Part shown: one piece after another, positions 56,018 to 64,000 of the stretch
Layout: every line of letters starts with the position of its first letter
How positions within the stretch are numbered: position 1 is the stretch's first letter
Translations under genes and position numbers: made by a program
Notes under the pieces: generated by a model
Seen by the model: only the letters and a program-made list of their open reading frames with translations
Databases searched by the model: none
What the model was told of the DNA's origin: nothing
NCBI GenBank assembly: GCA_000149225.2
Contig: CM000694.1
Location: 1,241,623 to 1,305,622 of the forward strand
Reading direction: 5' to 3'
DNA: 64,000 nt
Source: Lachancea kluyveri NRRL Y-12651
Taxonomy: Eukaryota > Ascomycota > Saccharomycetes > Saccharomycetales > Saccharomycetaceae

Positions 56018-57421
56018 TCAGGCAGCGCTAAAGAAAGTTCTAGCGACAGCCTTAACTAATGGCCAGCCATTGTCAGCTCTGACTGCATCACCGTTCTCTT
56101 GCAGCCTTCTCAATAAATAGTCCTTTGTCTCCAATGGTGGGCCCCATGGAACATACTTGATAATGTTCCTGGCACCATGGTTGGTGATCAGGTCATGAGT
56201 GACATTGTCGGACATGCCTAGTAGTTGGCCCAAGACCACGTTGGCCTTACCGGGACTTTTATCATGAGCCTTTAAGAAATTGGTGGCCAAAATTTGGGAT
56301 TTGTAGTTATGGGTGGCTACGACCAAATGGCCGTAAGTAGAGTCCTCACCCTTTTTCAACAAGTCTTGAATAACGGTAGTCATCACAGAATTGTAGTTTT
56401 CGTCGGTGGCCTCTTTAGATGGTTGGATAACAGTGGCACGGTTTGGTTCAGAGTGTATGTACGCCCCACGTACAAGCTTCAAACCCAACCTGTAACCTTC
56501 CTTTTCTGCTCTTGCGTAGTCCCTTTCCAAATCCTTGGCGGAGTCGGACAAGTAAAGTTGCCACGTACCGATACAGGAAACCATGCGAGAAGATTTGGGG
56601 TTGAACTTGGAAAACAAAATTCTCTGCAATTCATAAACACCTGGCCTTTGGAGATCGTATTTTTCGGCGTCGATGGTAGAGACAAAAAATGGAGCAGTTC
56701 TTTCTGGATATTTAGCAGCGAATTCTTGATTTAACTTGTAAACCTCTTCGGTAATGGCAGCACAGTTGTTTATCAAAGTGTCACGTTGTTCCTTCCATTC
56801 AGGGTTTTCAAAGTTCAACAAAACTTGTGCAGGGTTGGAAACCAATGCAGATGGCTTCAATGCGACATAGCCTGGTGGGATGCTGTTAACGTCCTTGGCA
56901 GTAGCCAACTGTTCTTCGAGGTTGGGTCTTAACACCTTGTGGATGGAAGCGATGGTTTCTTTGACGATATAGTTGATGTCGATGTTCTTCGTTCCCTCGG
57001 CGTCTTCGATGGTTAGGGAAAGCATCATGTTGTTCACGCCGCGTTGTTGCAACCTTTTACCGGCTTCTTTAACTTCTTCGAAGTTATCACCTCCGCAGTA
57101 CAAAGAAGAGACGAGCAATTTCACGATTGGCATAGGAACGTATGGAAACATTTTTATCACCAGGTTTAGCATTAGGTTGCTAGTGGTTGCTACACCAATA
57201 ATACCCAAAGAAAAAAGTTCACGCTTGGACAAGGTCTTCAAATGAGCATCGGAAGAAGGGGCAGCAAAGGGGGCTGATGATGGCGGTGCCACCGAATCCA
57301 TGGATACAACGGTTTTGTGAGATGGAGTCTGAGAGACATAAGTCCTCATAGCCAGGTTCTTGGCATGTGGTGCAGTCCTTATGACAAAGCGGCAAGACGA
57401 GTATGATGTTCTTGAGAGCAT
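56018..57421 (-). CDS. PUT1: mitochondrial proline oxidase (dehydrogenase)
   Basis: Put1 (467 residues, 476 in S. cerevisiae) oxidises proline to pyrroline-5-carboxylate in mitochondria, the first step of proline use as nitrogen source. The N terminus ('[18 protein letters not shown]') is a basic, Ser/Arg-rich presequence. The FAD-binding barrel shows '[14 protein letters not shown]' and '[16 protein letters not shown]', and '[24 protein letters not shown]' occurs near the C terminus in split form typical of proline dehydrogenases. The frame extends upstream to a TTG at 57472, but the first ATG is 57421. Two Put3-type sites lie upstream (57659-57732). Confidence 0.95.
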   Translation of the reverse strand: MLSRTSYSSCRFVIRTAPHAKNLAMRTYVSQTPSHKTVVSMDSVAPPSSAPFAAPSSDAHLKTLSKRELFSLGIIGVATTSNLMLNLVIKMFPYVPMPIVKLLVSSLYCGGDNFEEVKEAGKRLQQRGVNNMMLSLTIEDAEGTKNIDINYIVKETIASIHKVLRPNLEEQLATAKDVNSIPPGYVALKPSALVSNPAQVLLNFENPEWKEQRDTLINNCAAITEEVYKLNQEFAAKYPERTAPFFVSTIDAEKYDLQRPGVYELQRILFSKFNPKSSRMVSCIGTWQLYLSDSAKDLERDYARAEKEGYRLGLKLVRGAYIHSEPNRATVIQPSKEATDENYNSVMTTVIQDLLKKGEDSTYGHLVVATHNYKSQILATNFLKAHDKSPGKANVVLGQLLGMSDNVTHDLITNHGARNIIKYVPWGPPLETKDYLLRRLQENGDAVRADNGWPLVKAVARTFFSAA

Positions 57422-57750
57422 AAGAAGTAAGAGATGGAGTTTGATTGGAGAATTTGTAAGAACAAGAGACAAATTAGAGAAACCAAGAACAAGAATAGAC
57501 GTTCTCTGCCTTTTTATATTAATTCCCCATATTACTCTACCTCTTTTATCATCGGATGACGGCTCCCTATATGTTTGTCTTTCTGCTAAGGCAGATAAAG
57601 GTTATCACCTGCCATTAACTGACACAAAATGCGACCATCCAGATATATGCTGTGAAAGCGGGAAGCCAGATCCGTGTTTACGTAGACGATGATCCTAAGG
57701 GATCTGTATTCCGCTGCGGGTATGGTACTCCGGAGTCGTTGTGTACGCAA
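57422..57750. other. PUT1 promoter region
   Basis: The 329-bp spacer between the PUT1 start and the RRN5 stop. It carries the two CGG-N10-CCG elements annotated separately. Confidence 0.6.
57659..57732. promoter_or_regulatory. two Put3 binding sites (CGG-N10-CCG) upstream of PUT1
   Basis: Site 1 is 57659-57674 (CGGGAAGCC at its left half, as in the known Put3 element). Site 2 is 57717-57732. Both have CGG and CCG separated by exactly ten bases. They lie 238-311 bp upstream of the PUT1 ATG. Put3 is the proline-responsive zinc-cluster activator of PUT1 and PUT2 in S. cerevisiae. Confidence 0.8.
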
Positions 57751-59313
57751 CTATTCGTACTGAAATTCTCGAAGAATTGCCGCAGGTATGCGCGGTGTCT
57801 CCGATGTTTCCGGTTCTTGAGACGACGGCTCATGGCATGCATCCTTCATGGTTACGAGATCCTCCTGGTAGGCTCTTCCTAGATACGCTAAAATGGTGTG
57901 TTGGTAATGTTTAGACTCGCGCGTATCCTTTCGCTCTAGCGTGTCGTTCTCTATCTCACATAGCTCGGCTTCCAATGGATTGTCCAGCCGATCGTATGGG
58001 TCATCGCATACGAAAGGTGATTTCGAAGCGTGTTTATTATTCATGTTATACAGCCGTTTGTGCAAAGGTTCTTCTTCTGCCTCATTGTTTGCTTCTGAAC
58101 ATGAATATTCGGCCAATGAGTCGTAGCTACGCTGTGTCATTAACGCTGGGATGATACCCATTGCGATCTTCTTGCTCTTGAACAGTTTGCCCTCCTCGTG
58201 TTCGAGTTCGAACTTGTCCAACGTGCTGAGGACACTTTCGGCTAAGGTAGGCACTAGATGGCCCTCCTGTTTCATTACTGTCAGCCCTCTCAGCACGCAT
58301 TCTTTGTCAACAACGTGTGGAAGTTCTTTGTTGCTTGTTCTGATAACTACTTCGTCTTGTTGCTCTTTGCCACTCACTTCAACGTCTTCTGTATATTCGG
58401 TAGCCAGTTTCCTTTTAAGTGTTTTTATCAGATCATTTTGATCCTCTAGGGCTTTCACGTTGAGGTGTTTCTCTTCCAGACTTGGAAGCACAGTGTACCA
58501 TAGTATTTTCCTAGTGTACCGCTTAACACACTCCTCCAGGTATTCCAACGAAACTTCGGACATTGGTGTTGCGATTCGGCATGCAGGCTGGTATTCTTGG
58601 ATCCTGTGTCTTGAATATATCGGAGGCCATCGCTTGTACCAATTTTCTACATTGATTATGCCCTCGTACGTTTCTCTCAGCTTTTCATTCTCGTTGTTCA
58701 CTCGGCAACTCATCTCTTCTTCAAGGTTTACGAAAAATTCGTCCATCTCATACGCAATGGGGAAGTCCTGCTTGGGCAATATGCAGCCATGTTTTTTCGT
58801 TTTCATCTGTTTCAATTGGGTTAAATTCTGCTTTAGCACATTGTAGTACGCGATGATTTCAAACTTGGATTTCGAAGGAATGAGCGTATGCCAATCGTTA
58901 AGCGTATGGATTGAGTGCCTCGACAAGTTATGGAAAAACAGTTGTTTCTCTCGACGAGTCCATAAGGTACCCAGCTGGTAGTTCTCTTTCCCCTCTTCTC
59001 TCCCTTCTTCCATGTGCTTTTCTTCTTCATCTTCATCGTCACCGTCATCGTCATCTTCATCTTCAACCTCTCCCCTTTCATCGCTGGAATCATTATCGCT
59101 GGACCCCATATATCTGTTGAAATAACTTTCTTCCTGTAGCCACTTAACCCTACTTTCAGAATGTACGTAAGAGTCGGCCAAGTCTTTATTACTTACTAGT
59201 GGATCCATGAATCGTACTACTTCATTATTGTAAATATCGTAATAATCGGCTAAAACATCAGTTTTTAACCTTTTCCTCGTATCACCATCTTTTTCGGATC
59301 CCCTTTTACTCAT
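57751..59313 (-). CDS. RRN5: RNA polymerase I upstream activation factor subunit
   Basis: Rrn5 is a subunit of UAF, which binds the rDNA upstream element and directs Pol I initiation. A SANT/Myb-like domain lies at about residues 113-165 ('LWTRREKQLFFHNLSRHSIHTL', then 'WHTLIPSKSKFEIIAYYNVLKQ'), matching S. cerevisiae Rrn5. Further matches are 'WYKRWPPIYSRHRI' and 'LEECVKRYTRKILWYTVL'. At 520 residues it is much longer than S. cerevisiae Rrn5 (363). Extra sequence includes an acidic stretch (about residues 72-110) before the SANT domain and a longer C terminus. Divergent from SLS1 over 175 bp. Confidence 0.9.
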   Translation of the reverse strand: MSKRGSEKDGDTRKRLKTDVLADYYDIYNNEVVRFMDPLVSNKDLADSYVHSESRVKWLQEESYFNRYMGSSDNDSSDERGEVEDEDDDDGDDEDEEEKHMEEGREEGKENYQLGTLWTRREKQLFFHNLSRHSIHTLNDWHTLIPSKSKFEIIAYYNVLKQNLTQLKQMKTKKHGCILPKQDFPIAYEMDEFFVNLEEEMSCRVNNENEKLRETYEGIINVENWYKRWPPIYSRHRIQEYQPACRIATPMSEVSLEYLEECVKRYTRKILWYTVLPSLEEKHLNVKALEDQNDLIKTLKRKLATEYTEDVEVSGKEQQDEVVIRTSNKELPHVVDKECVLRGLTVMKQEGHLVPTLAESVLSTLDKFELEHEEGKLFKSKKIAMGIIPALMTQRSYDSLAEYSCSEANNEAEEEPLHKRLYNMNNKHASKSPFVCDDPYDRLDNPLEAELCEIENDTLERKDTRESKHYQHTILAYLGRAYQEDLVTMKDACHEPSSQEPETSETPRIPAAILREFQYE

Positions 59314-59438
59314 TTCAATTTTCAGGTTTTACGGATTCCTCGAGGAATTTGGCTGTCTTCTTTTGTTTTTCTGGTATTATGTTGATCCTAGTTGTCTTTT
59401 CAAATCCGGTGTTTCGTAAAAATTTTTATAAACCATAA

Positions 59439-59447
59439 GCGATGAGC
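59439..59447. promoter_or_regulatory. PAC element between RRN5 and SLS1
   Basis: GCGATGAGC is a full PAC consensus, 126 bp from the RRN5 ATG and about 42 bp from the SLS1 ATG. An RRPE-like sequence (9 of 11 matches) lies at 59416-59426. The position fits RRN5, a Pol I factor, better than the mitochondrial SLS1. Confidence 0.6.
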
Positions 59448-59488
59448 TTTTCTAAATACTATTTCGGTAACCAGGTTGATTAAGAATT

Positions 59489-61588
59489 ATGATCTCTCGG
59501 AGCTGCTCTAGGCTTATACTCCCGGTGTCTGTGACCACCAACCATATTTTTAACCTAGCTCCCAGTTATCTGTCTCATAGACGATTATATTCTACCCAAG
59601 ACGATATTGAAGACCAAGAGAATAGTACACCTGATGGTTCTAAACTTACTAGCACAAGGGGCAAAAAACTGAAACCTACGAAAGCCAAAATTGTTGTTTT
59701 GAGCCCTAAACAAGCAGGATTGTTCAAAAAGAAACGCACTCCTGGTTACTTCAAGCAAAACGAAAAAAGGAATGAAAGATTAACCGTCTTGGAAGGTGTG
59801 GAATTAGGTAAAAGCGTCTCAAATTCTACCAATTCTAGTGACATATTACAACAGATTGAAAACCAAAGGAGAAAACTACTGGTTTTCAAGGGATCTGTAC
59901 CTAAGGAACAAGTCATTCAGTCAATCCATGATTTACGACCCACCGGGACCCAAGTTTCGTCAAAGAGATATGAGCAATTAAAAAGTTTGTTAGAGTCTGC
60001 GTATACTCTACCTCAGTTGAGGGATTATGTTGCACAGTACTACAAAACTTCGGTTGTCAAGTCTGCTCCAAAAAAGGTATTGATTCCAAGGATAATGAAC
60101 AGACTCTGGGGATGCCAAATTGATGAATCCATTAGTGAAGCAGAAGACTTGATTGTTGAGCGTATTATCGATTTGGAAACCAAGGATATTTATCTGCTAT
60201 TGTTGACCAACAATGGTAAAATTCTCTACAACTTCGCTCGCGTCGGTGCAACATTAGCGGTGGTTCTCAATGAAAACAAGATTATTGTCCGTGCTACCAG
60301 TGCTATGGTCAAATACGTGGAGGTATCTTTGAGGAAGATACTTTCTAATATGCAAAGCGAAGTTTTGCCTGTACGTGATATCATTTCAAACCATACTTCT
60401 CTCAATTCGAACGCCACGTTGACTCCTGGAGAAGTGATATCACTAGTTCAGAAGGAGAGCGCAGCATACTTTGAGGAGATGTTAGACGAGGATGGCACTT
60501 ATACTTTAACTGCGTTTGGTGACAAAAGAGTTAACCATGCCAAGAATTTGTTGTTATGGGCCATGAACTATAACCCTCAGCGTGTAGAAGAACATGTTTT
60601 CTGTGGAAACGAAGAACGTTCTAGCTATAAACTGTATCCATTCACCAACATTGAGTGTTTAGACTGGTTAGAAAGCGCCAAAGAGTGGTATAGATTTCAA
60701 AGGCCAGTGAGTAAAAAGATGGCTAAAGACTTTGATGAAAAGATAAATAAATTTGAGATGAGCGATAAAAAGGTGGATGAGCTATACAATTTTTTCACGA
60801 AAGAGAACAGGAACAATATTGCTACAATTGACAGTCTTGGTGACTCAAAAGTTCTAAGTATTACGTTGGGTCAAGTTTTAATCACTGCGACAAACAAGGA
60901 AAGCATTTTTCAGCCGAAAATTCCACAAATCACCCCAAGATTATTGGAATTACCACTGTATGACAGCATGGCAACTATGGACGAATTGTACACAGTTGAT
61001 CAGCATGAATACTACATCCAATTGAAATTTATCCCTGATTTATCAACTACAAACTCTGGCAAAAATATCCCTCCTTTGGAGTTGTGGTTTGAATTGGATG
61101 ACTACGACAAAGCCATTACTAGTAGTGTTCGCTCTGTAGTTCATTTGGAAGAGAGGAATGTGTATCTACAAACACCGCAGTTATCTCATGACTTCAAAAT
61201 AAACATGGATCGTATAGGTGAGTTGGTGAGGCCTTACGAGGAGAATCCAGAGAACTGGCTACAAGACCAGCCAGGGTTGAAGGAGTTTTTGCTTAAATCG
61301 AACTTAACTTTCCAAGGAAGAAAAAAGTTAGTTATTCCAAAGAAGTTGGTGATGAACCTGAATGTGGAAGGGAGCAATACACCAGAACAAATATCATTTG
61401 ATTATGTGAACGTCAAATACAGACGCGTATTAAAGTTAAAATATATGGACAAATACCTAGTACAATTTACAGATGTTAACGGAGGCCCTGGTGGTGGTAG
61501 GTATACCCAGGTTGACTTGGTTAATGGGGAAGATGTGTGCCGTGAAACTCTCGTCAATTTTATAAAGGACGCAACTCAGTTTTTATAA
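59489..61588 (+). CDS. SLS1: mitochondrial membrane protein coordinating transcription and translation
   Basis: Sls1 (699 residues, 643 in S. cerevisiae) is an inner-membrane-associated mitochondrial protein that links mtRNA polymerase (Rpo41) with translation. The N terminus ('ISRSCSRLILPVSVTTNH') is Arg/Ser-rich and fits a mitochondrial presequence. The following 100 residues are Lys-rich. The conserved body includes 'TYTLTAFGDKRVNHAKNLLLWAMNY' in two parts and 'ECLDWLESAKEWYRFQRPVSKKM' near the middle. The identification rests on similarity and on position beside RRN5 (YLR139C and YLR141W in S. cerevisiae). Confidence 0.9.
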   Translation: MISRSCSRLILPVSVTTNHIFNLAPSYLSHRRLYSTQDDIEDQENSTPDGSKLTSTRGKKLKPTKAKIVVLSPKQAGLFKKKRTPGYFKQNEKRNERLTVLEGVELGKSVSNSTNSSDILQQIENQRRKLLVFKGSVPKEQVIQSIHDLRPTGTQVSSKRYEQLKSLLESAYTLPQLRDYVAQYYKTSVVKSAPKKVLIPRIMNRLWGCQIDESISEAEDLIVERIIDLETKDIYLLLLTNNGKILYNFARVGATLAVVLNENKIIVRATSAMVKYVEVSLRKILSNMQSEVLPVRDIISNHTSLNSNATLTPGEVISLVQKESAAYFEEMLDEDGTYTLTAFGDKRVNHAKNLLLWAMNYNPQRVEEHVFCGNEERSSYKLYPFTNIECLDWLESAKEWYRFQRPVSKKMAKDFDEKINKFEMSDKKVDELYNFFTKENRNNIATIDSLGDSKVLSITLGQVLITATNKESIFQPKIPQITPRLLELPLYDSMATMDELYTVDQHEYYIQLKFIPDLSTTNSGKNIPPLELWFELDDYDKAITSSVRSVVHLEERNVYLQTPQLSHDFKINMDRIGELVRPYEENPENWLQDQPGLKEFLLKSNLTFQGRKKLVIPKKLVMNLNVEGSNTPEQISFDYVNVKYRRVLKLKYMDKYLVQFTDVNGGPGGGRYTQVDLVNGEDVCRETLVNFIKDATQFL

Positions 61589-61627
61589 TACAAATTGTAA
61601 ACCTAGTCATGTAAATAGTAAACAATA

Positions 61628-62260
61628 TCATTTAACATACTTGTGGAGGAAATCCTGGTGATATTCACTTTTGGTTAAATCGTTGACATATTTGTCCTTG
61701 TCACTGGAAGGTTTTTTGTTTGAAGCTAGATCTCCTGCCTTTTTATGCCTACCAAACACAGAGGTAGAGCGCCAGTTCTTTTTCACTGTTGGCATATGGC
61801 CACTAACTTCTTGCTCCTCCTCCTCAATCTGTTGTTTTTTTAGTTTCTGTACCATCTTCTCCTGTCTTATCTTGTTTAACTCTCGTAGCAAAGCTTCTTG
61901 ATCTTCATCGTCTTCCTCATCTTCTTCCTCATCGTCTTCTTCATCATGATCATCACCATCTTCTTTTTCTTTTTCTCCATCTTCGTCTTCACTACTTGTG
62001 TGATTGTACTCTTTGCTGTCATTATCTCTTTCCCGTTTATATCCCTTAATTTCAATATTAACTGCAGTTTCCTCTGTTGTTATGCCTGGCTTGCTCATGT
62101 TTCTCATCTTGTGTTCTTTGTCATCGAAGGCTGCTTTCCTTTTCCTGTACTTCAGCTGTGTATGGCCAGGCAATAGCCTGGCATGTTGTGTACTAGTAGG
62201 TACATAGCTGGTTTTGCTACCATTTCTGGCCTCTAATTGCGGTCTATGTGATGTTGTCAT
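61628..62260 (-). CDS. CWC15: NineTeen-complex-associated splicing factor Cwc15
   Basis: Cwc15 (210 residues, 175 in S. cerevisiae) is a component of the activated spliceosome associated with Prp19/Cef1. Both ends are highly conserved: 'MTTSHRPQLEARNGSK' with 'ARLLPGHTQLKYRK', and 'VNDLTKSEYHQDFLHKYVK' at the C terminus. Between them is an acidic stretch (about residues 85-120), richer in Asp/Glu than in S. cerevisiae, followed by a Lys/Glu/Gln coiled-coil-like helix and 'KKNWRSTSVFGRHKKA'. The frame is open upstream to 62380, but the ATG at 62260 gives the family's N terminus. Confidence 0.95.
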   Translation of the reverse strand: MTTSHRPQLEARNGSKTSYVPTSTQHARLLPGHTQLKYRKRKAAFDDKEHKMRNMSKPGITTEETAVNIEIKGYKRERDNDSKEYNHTSSEDEDGEKEKEDGDDHDEEDDEEEDEEDDEDQEALLRELNKIRQEKMVQKLKKQQIEEEEQEVSGHMPTVKKNWRSTSVFGRHKKAGDLASNKKPSSDKDKYVNDLTKSEYHQDFLHKYVK

Positions 62261-62512
62261 TTGATATTGATGCTCTTCTTTTGTAAGACATTTGTTTGAC
62301 TTTCCCAATTTTTTAAAAGCCCCGAGTTTTAAGCAATACCATTCAGATTCGTAACTCTGATATAAAAGCAAAAAAAACAATAAAACCAGCGCCAGTAGAG
62401 CGAAAAACTGTCTAGAGGATCAAGTCAGTATAATTTTACTTCTCTTTAGAATTACAAGCGTACAAATTCCCTCCATACCCTACTGCTTACCCAATTTTGT
62501 CCATTGATCCAG

Positions 62513-63136
62513 ATGAGCGTCAACACTCCGGAGTATAAGGATTCAAGAAATCCTGTAGAAACAGACACTGAGAAGAAGGCTCTAGAAGAAGAGACTGCTG
62601 CTGGGTACATATCGATCAAGGACTATGCCTATCAAGAATCAGATCCGCTGCATTATGGCTATTTTGAGGAATCCTCTGATGACGAAGGAAATAAGGAGAA
62701 TATCAAAAACTGCGAAGGCACAGGTGATGGCCTATTTGACAAAAGGCAAAGTATGATATTACCTTCTGACTATATTGTGAACCACAAGGCTGTTGCCATT
62801 TACGATTTTATACCTGAAAATGACAATGAGCTGGCGTTAAAAGAAGGAGACGTAGTATATATCAGTTACAAACACGGTCAAGGGTGGCTGGTGGCTGAAA
62901 ACGAAGAACGCACTAAGACAGGTCTAGTACCAGAAGAGTATGTCTCATTTATAGAGGATGATGAAGATACACAATCAGGTGCAGAGGAAGAAGCCAGGCC
63001 ATTTTATCTGACTCATTTCATAACGCAAAACATGGGCAAGACAACCAGCAACGAACGCACAAATGATGAGGATGAATGGGAAGATATAGATGATGTCGAA
63101 ACTGATATCAAAGAGAATCTAAAAATATCTAATTAA
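62513..63136 (+). CDS. NBP2: SH3 adaptor protein Nbp2
   Basis: Nbp2 (207 residues, 236 in S. cerevisiae) is an SH3 adaptor that brings the phosphatase Ptc1 to the HOG and cell-wall MAP kinase pathways. The SH3 domain spans about residues 94-150 ('KAVAIYDFIPENDNELALKEGD', shown in part, then 'GQGWLVAENE' and 'GLVPEEYVSFIE'). An upstream block 'AGYISIKDYAYQESDPLHYGYFEE' and the acidic C terminus 'DEWEDIDDVETDI' are conserved. The start is the ATG at 62513; an upstream in-frame TTG is ignored. Confidence 0.94.
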   Translation: MSVNTPEYKDSRNPVETDTEKKALEEETAAGYISIKDYAYQESDPLHYGYFEESSDDEGNKENIKNCEGTGDGLFDKRQSMILPSDYIVNHKAVAIYDFIPENDNELALKEGDVVYISYKHGQGWLVAENEERTKTGLVPEEYVSFIEDDEDTQSGAEEEARPFYLTHFITQNMGKTTSNERTNDEDEWEDIDDVETDIKENLKISN

Positions 63137-63277
63137 AGAAGTGTTCTTTACTTTAGCCCTATGTACAATACTTCAGAATTTCTTTAGAAAAAATCAAAAA
63201 AAAAAATGCATTCTTCACTTCTTCTTAGCACCATTAGATGTTAATATACAAAATTGATCCTACTCGATGTGATAAGT

Positions 63278-64000
63278 CTATTCCTCGTACTCCAATTCAA
63301 TAGCGTCTTCCTCGTTAACTTCTTCTCCATTCTTTAATTTTAGTAGTTCGGTAATGTCGACGGGGCCTCCCAATTCTTGCAATAATCCGCTAGCACCAGA
63401 GAATAGTTCTTGCGCAATTTCATCATCAGGGTCAGCATTTTCTCCAATTTTCACTGCAAAACTCAATGAAACGCGGGCTTCATAGGCACTTTCTTTAGTA
63501 GATTCATTAGTCAAGTCAAGTGGTAGTTCCTGGAAGTGTTGGTTAAATTCGTAGATATTGCCTGGGTTTAGCTCCAGTGATGGGTTAGACAATCTAAAAA
63601 GCTCCAGTTTACACATCAGGTAGTGAATAAAGCCTTCTAGGTAATATCCCTCTAAATTATCTTCATCAATATCTTTGATAGCGCCGACAATGTGTAAAGC
63701 AGTTTCATAAGACCCCATCTCAACACACATCTTAGTCAAATTTAATAAAGGCTGTAGTAGCTCAACGTACTCTGTGTGAGTAAGCTTCTGTGATCCGGTA
63801 TTCTCTTCTAATGATTTTTCGATAGCCTCTTTTTTCAATTGGAAGAATTTCCAGGACTCAGTAAATGCATCATTTGCATCAGAAAAGCGCTGCTGGGATA
63901 TTCTAATGGATCCTAATGTGGACCATGCTTCTGGGGATCTGCTCTCGGAAATTTCCATGGCTTTAGAGATTAGTTCTTCACATTGGAGTTCTGCGTCAGG
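63278..64000 (-). CDS. ACL4: ribosomal protein uL4 (Rpl4) chaperone, 3' part
   Basis: The gene runs off the right edge: the frame remains open through 64000 on the minus strand, and the codons before the internal Met at 63958 read as coding. About 240 residues are visible. TPR-like helical repeats ('AWSTLGSIRISQQRFSDANDAF', 'MCVEMGSYETALHIVGAI', 'LEGYYLEGFIHYLM', given in part) and an acidic C terminus ending 'EEDAIELEYEE' match Acl4, the dedicated chaperone of newly made Rpl4 (S. cerevisiae YDR161W, 387 residues). Its place next to NBP2 agrees. Confidence 0.9.
   Translation of the reverse strand, partial: PDAELQCEELISKAMEISESRSPEAWSTLGSIRISQQRFSDANDAFTESWKFFQLKKEAIEKSLEENTGSQKLTHTEYVELLQPLLNLTKMCVEMGSYETALHIVGAIKDIDEDNLEGYYLEGFIHYLMCKLELFRLSNPSLELNPGNIYEFNQHFQELPLDLTNESTKESAYEARVSLSFAVKIGENADPDDEIAQELFSGASGLLQELGGPVDITELLKLKNGEEVNEEDAIELEYEE

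Overview
This window is nuclear DNA of a budding yeast of the family Saccharomycetaceae. The proteins are clearly orthologous to Saccharomyces cerevisiae genes but diverged at genus level, introns are almost absent, and promoters carry yeast-type sites. Gene order is the main clue to the lineage. From ARG82 to the right edge, the genes interleave two S. cerevisiae segments that lie on different chromosomes: the YDR161-YDR173 block (ACL4, NBP2, CWC15, SEC1, TRM82, SEC5, TAF10, CDC37, STB3, SEC7, HSP42, SUP35, ARG82) and the YLR139-YLR153 block (SLS1, RRN5, PUT1, DPH6, ACF2, RMP1, SPE4, SMD3, PEP3, GID11, STM1, PCD1, YLR152C, ACS2). Both blocks appear as one merged series with each gene once. 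That is the arrangement expected of a lineage that did not pass through the whole-genome duplication (Torulaspora, Zygosaccharomyces, Lachancea, Kluyveromyces type). I cannot fix the genus from the sequence alone.

Layout. Bases 1-1453 are a nest of solo long terminal repeats of the Ty1/Ty2 (delta) type in both orientations. Bases 1743-4253 hold an uninterrupted hAT-transposase-derived gene. Next come ZRT2 (zinc uptake, with a Zap1-type site) and a long spacer; this left part does not continue the conserved series and looks like a synteny break. From 7.8 kb: ARG82, SUP35, HSP42, a tRNA-Gln(UUG), URC1 (a GTP-cyclohydrolase-II-like gene of the URC uracil-degradation pathway, absent from S. cerevisiae), SEC7, ACS2, an auxin-efflux-carrier-family gene, PCD1, STM1 (with a spliceosomal intron I deduce from the sequence), STB3, GID11, CDC37, TAF10, PEP3, SMD3, SEC5, a small gene probably equivalent to YLR146W-A, TRM82, SPE4, RMP1, ACF2, SEC1, an unrecognised Q-rich gene, DPH6, PUT1, RRN5, SLS1, CWC15, NBP2 and the 3' part of ACL4.

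Most genes are housekeeping and do not form one pathway. Some connections can be read. STB3 encodes the factor known to bind RRPE elements, and RRPE and/or PAC elements lie upstream of SUP35, TRM82 and RRN5. PUT1 has two perfect CGG-N10-CCG sites for Put3, HSP42 has a heat-shock element, and ZRT2 has a zinc-response element. The most interesting items are the intact but apparently catalytically altered hAT-derived gene, the STM1 intron, URC1 with a repeated 10-base promoter motif, the unrecognised gene at 52-53 kb, and an orphan perfect TFIIIC B-box beside an (AT)14 run.
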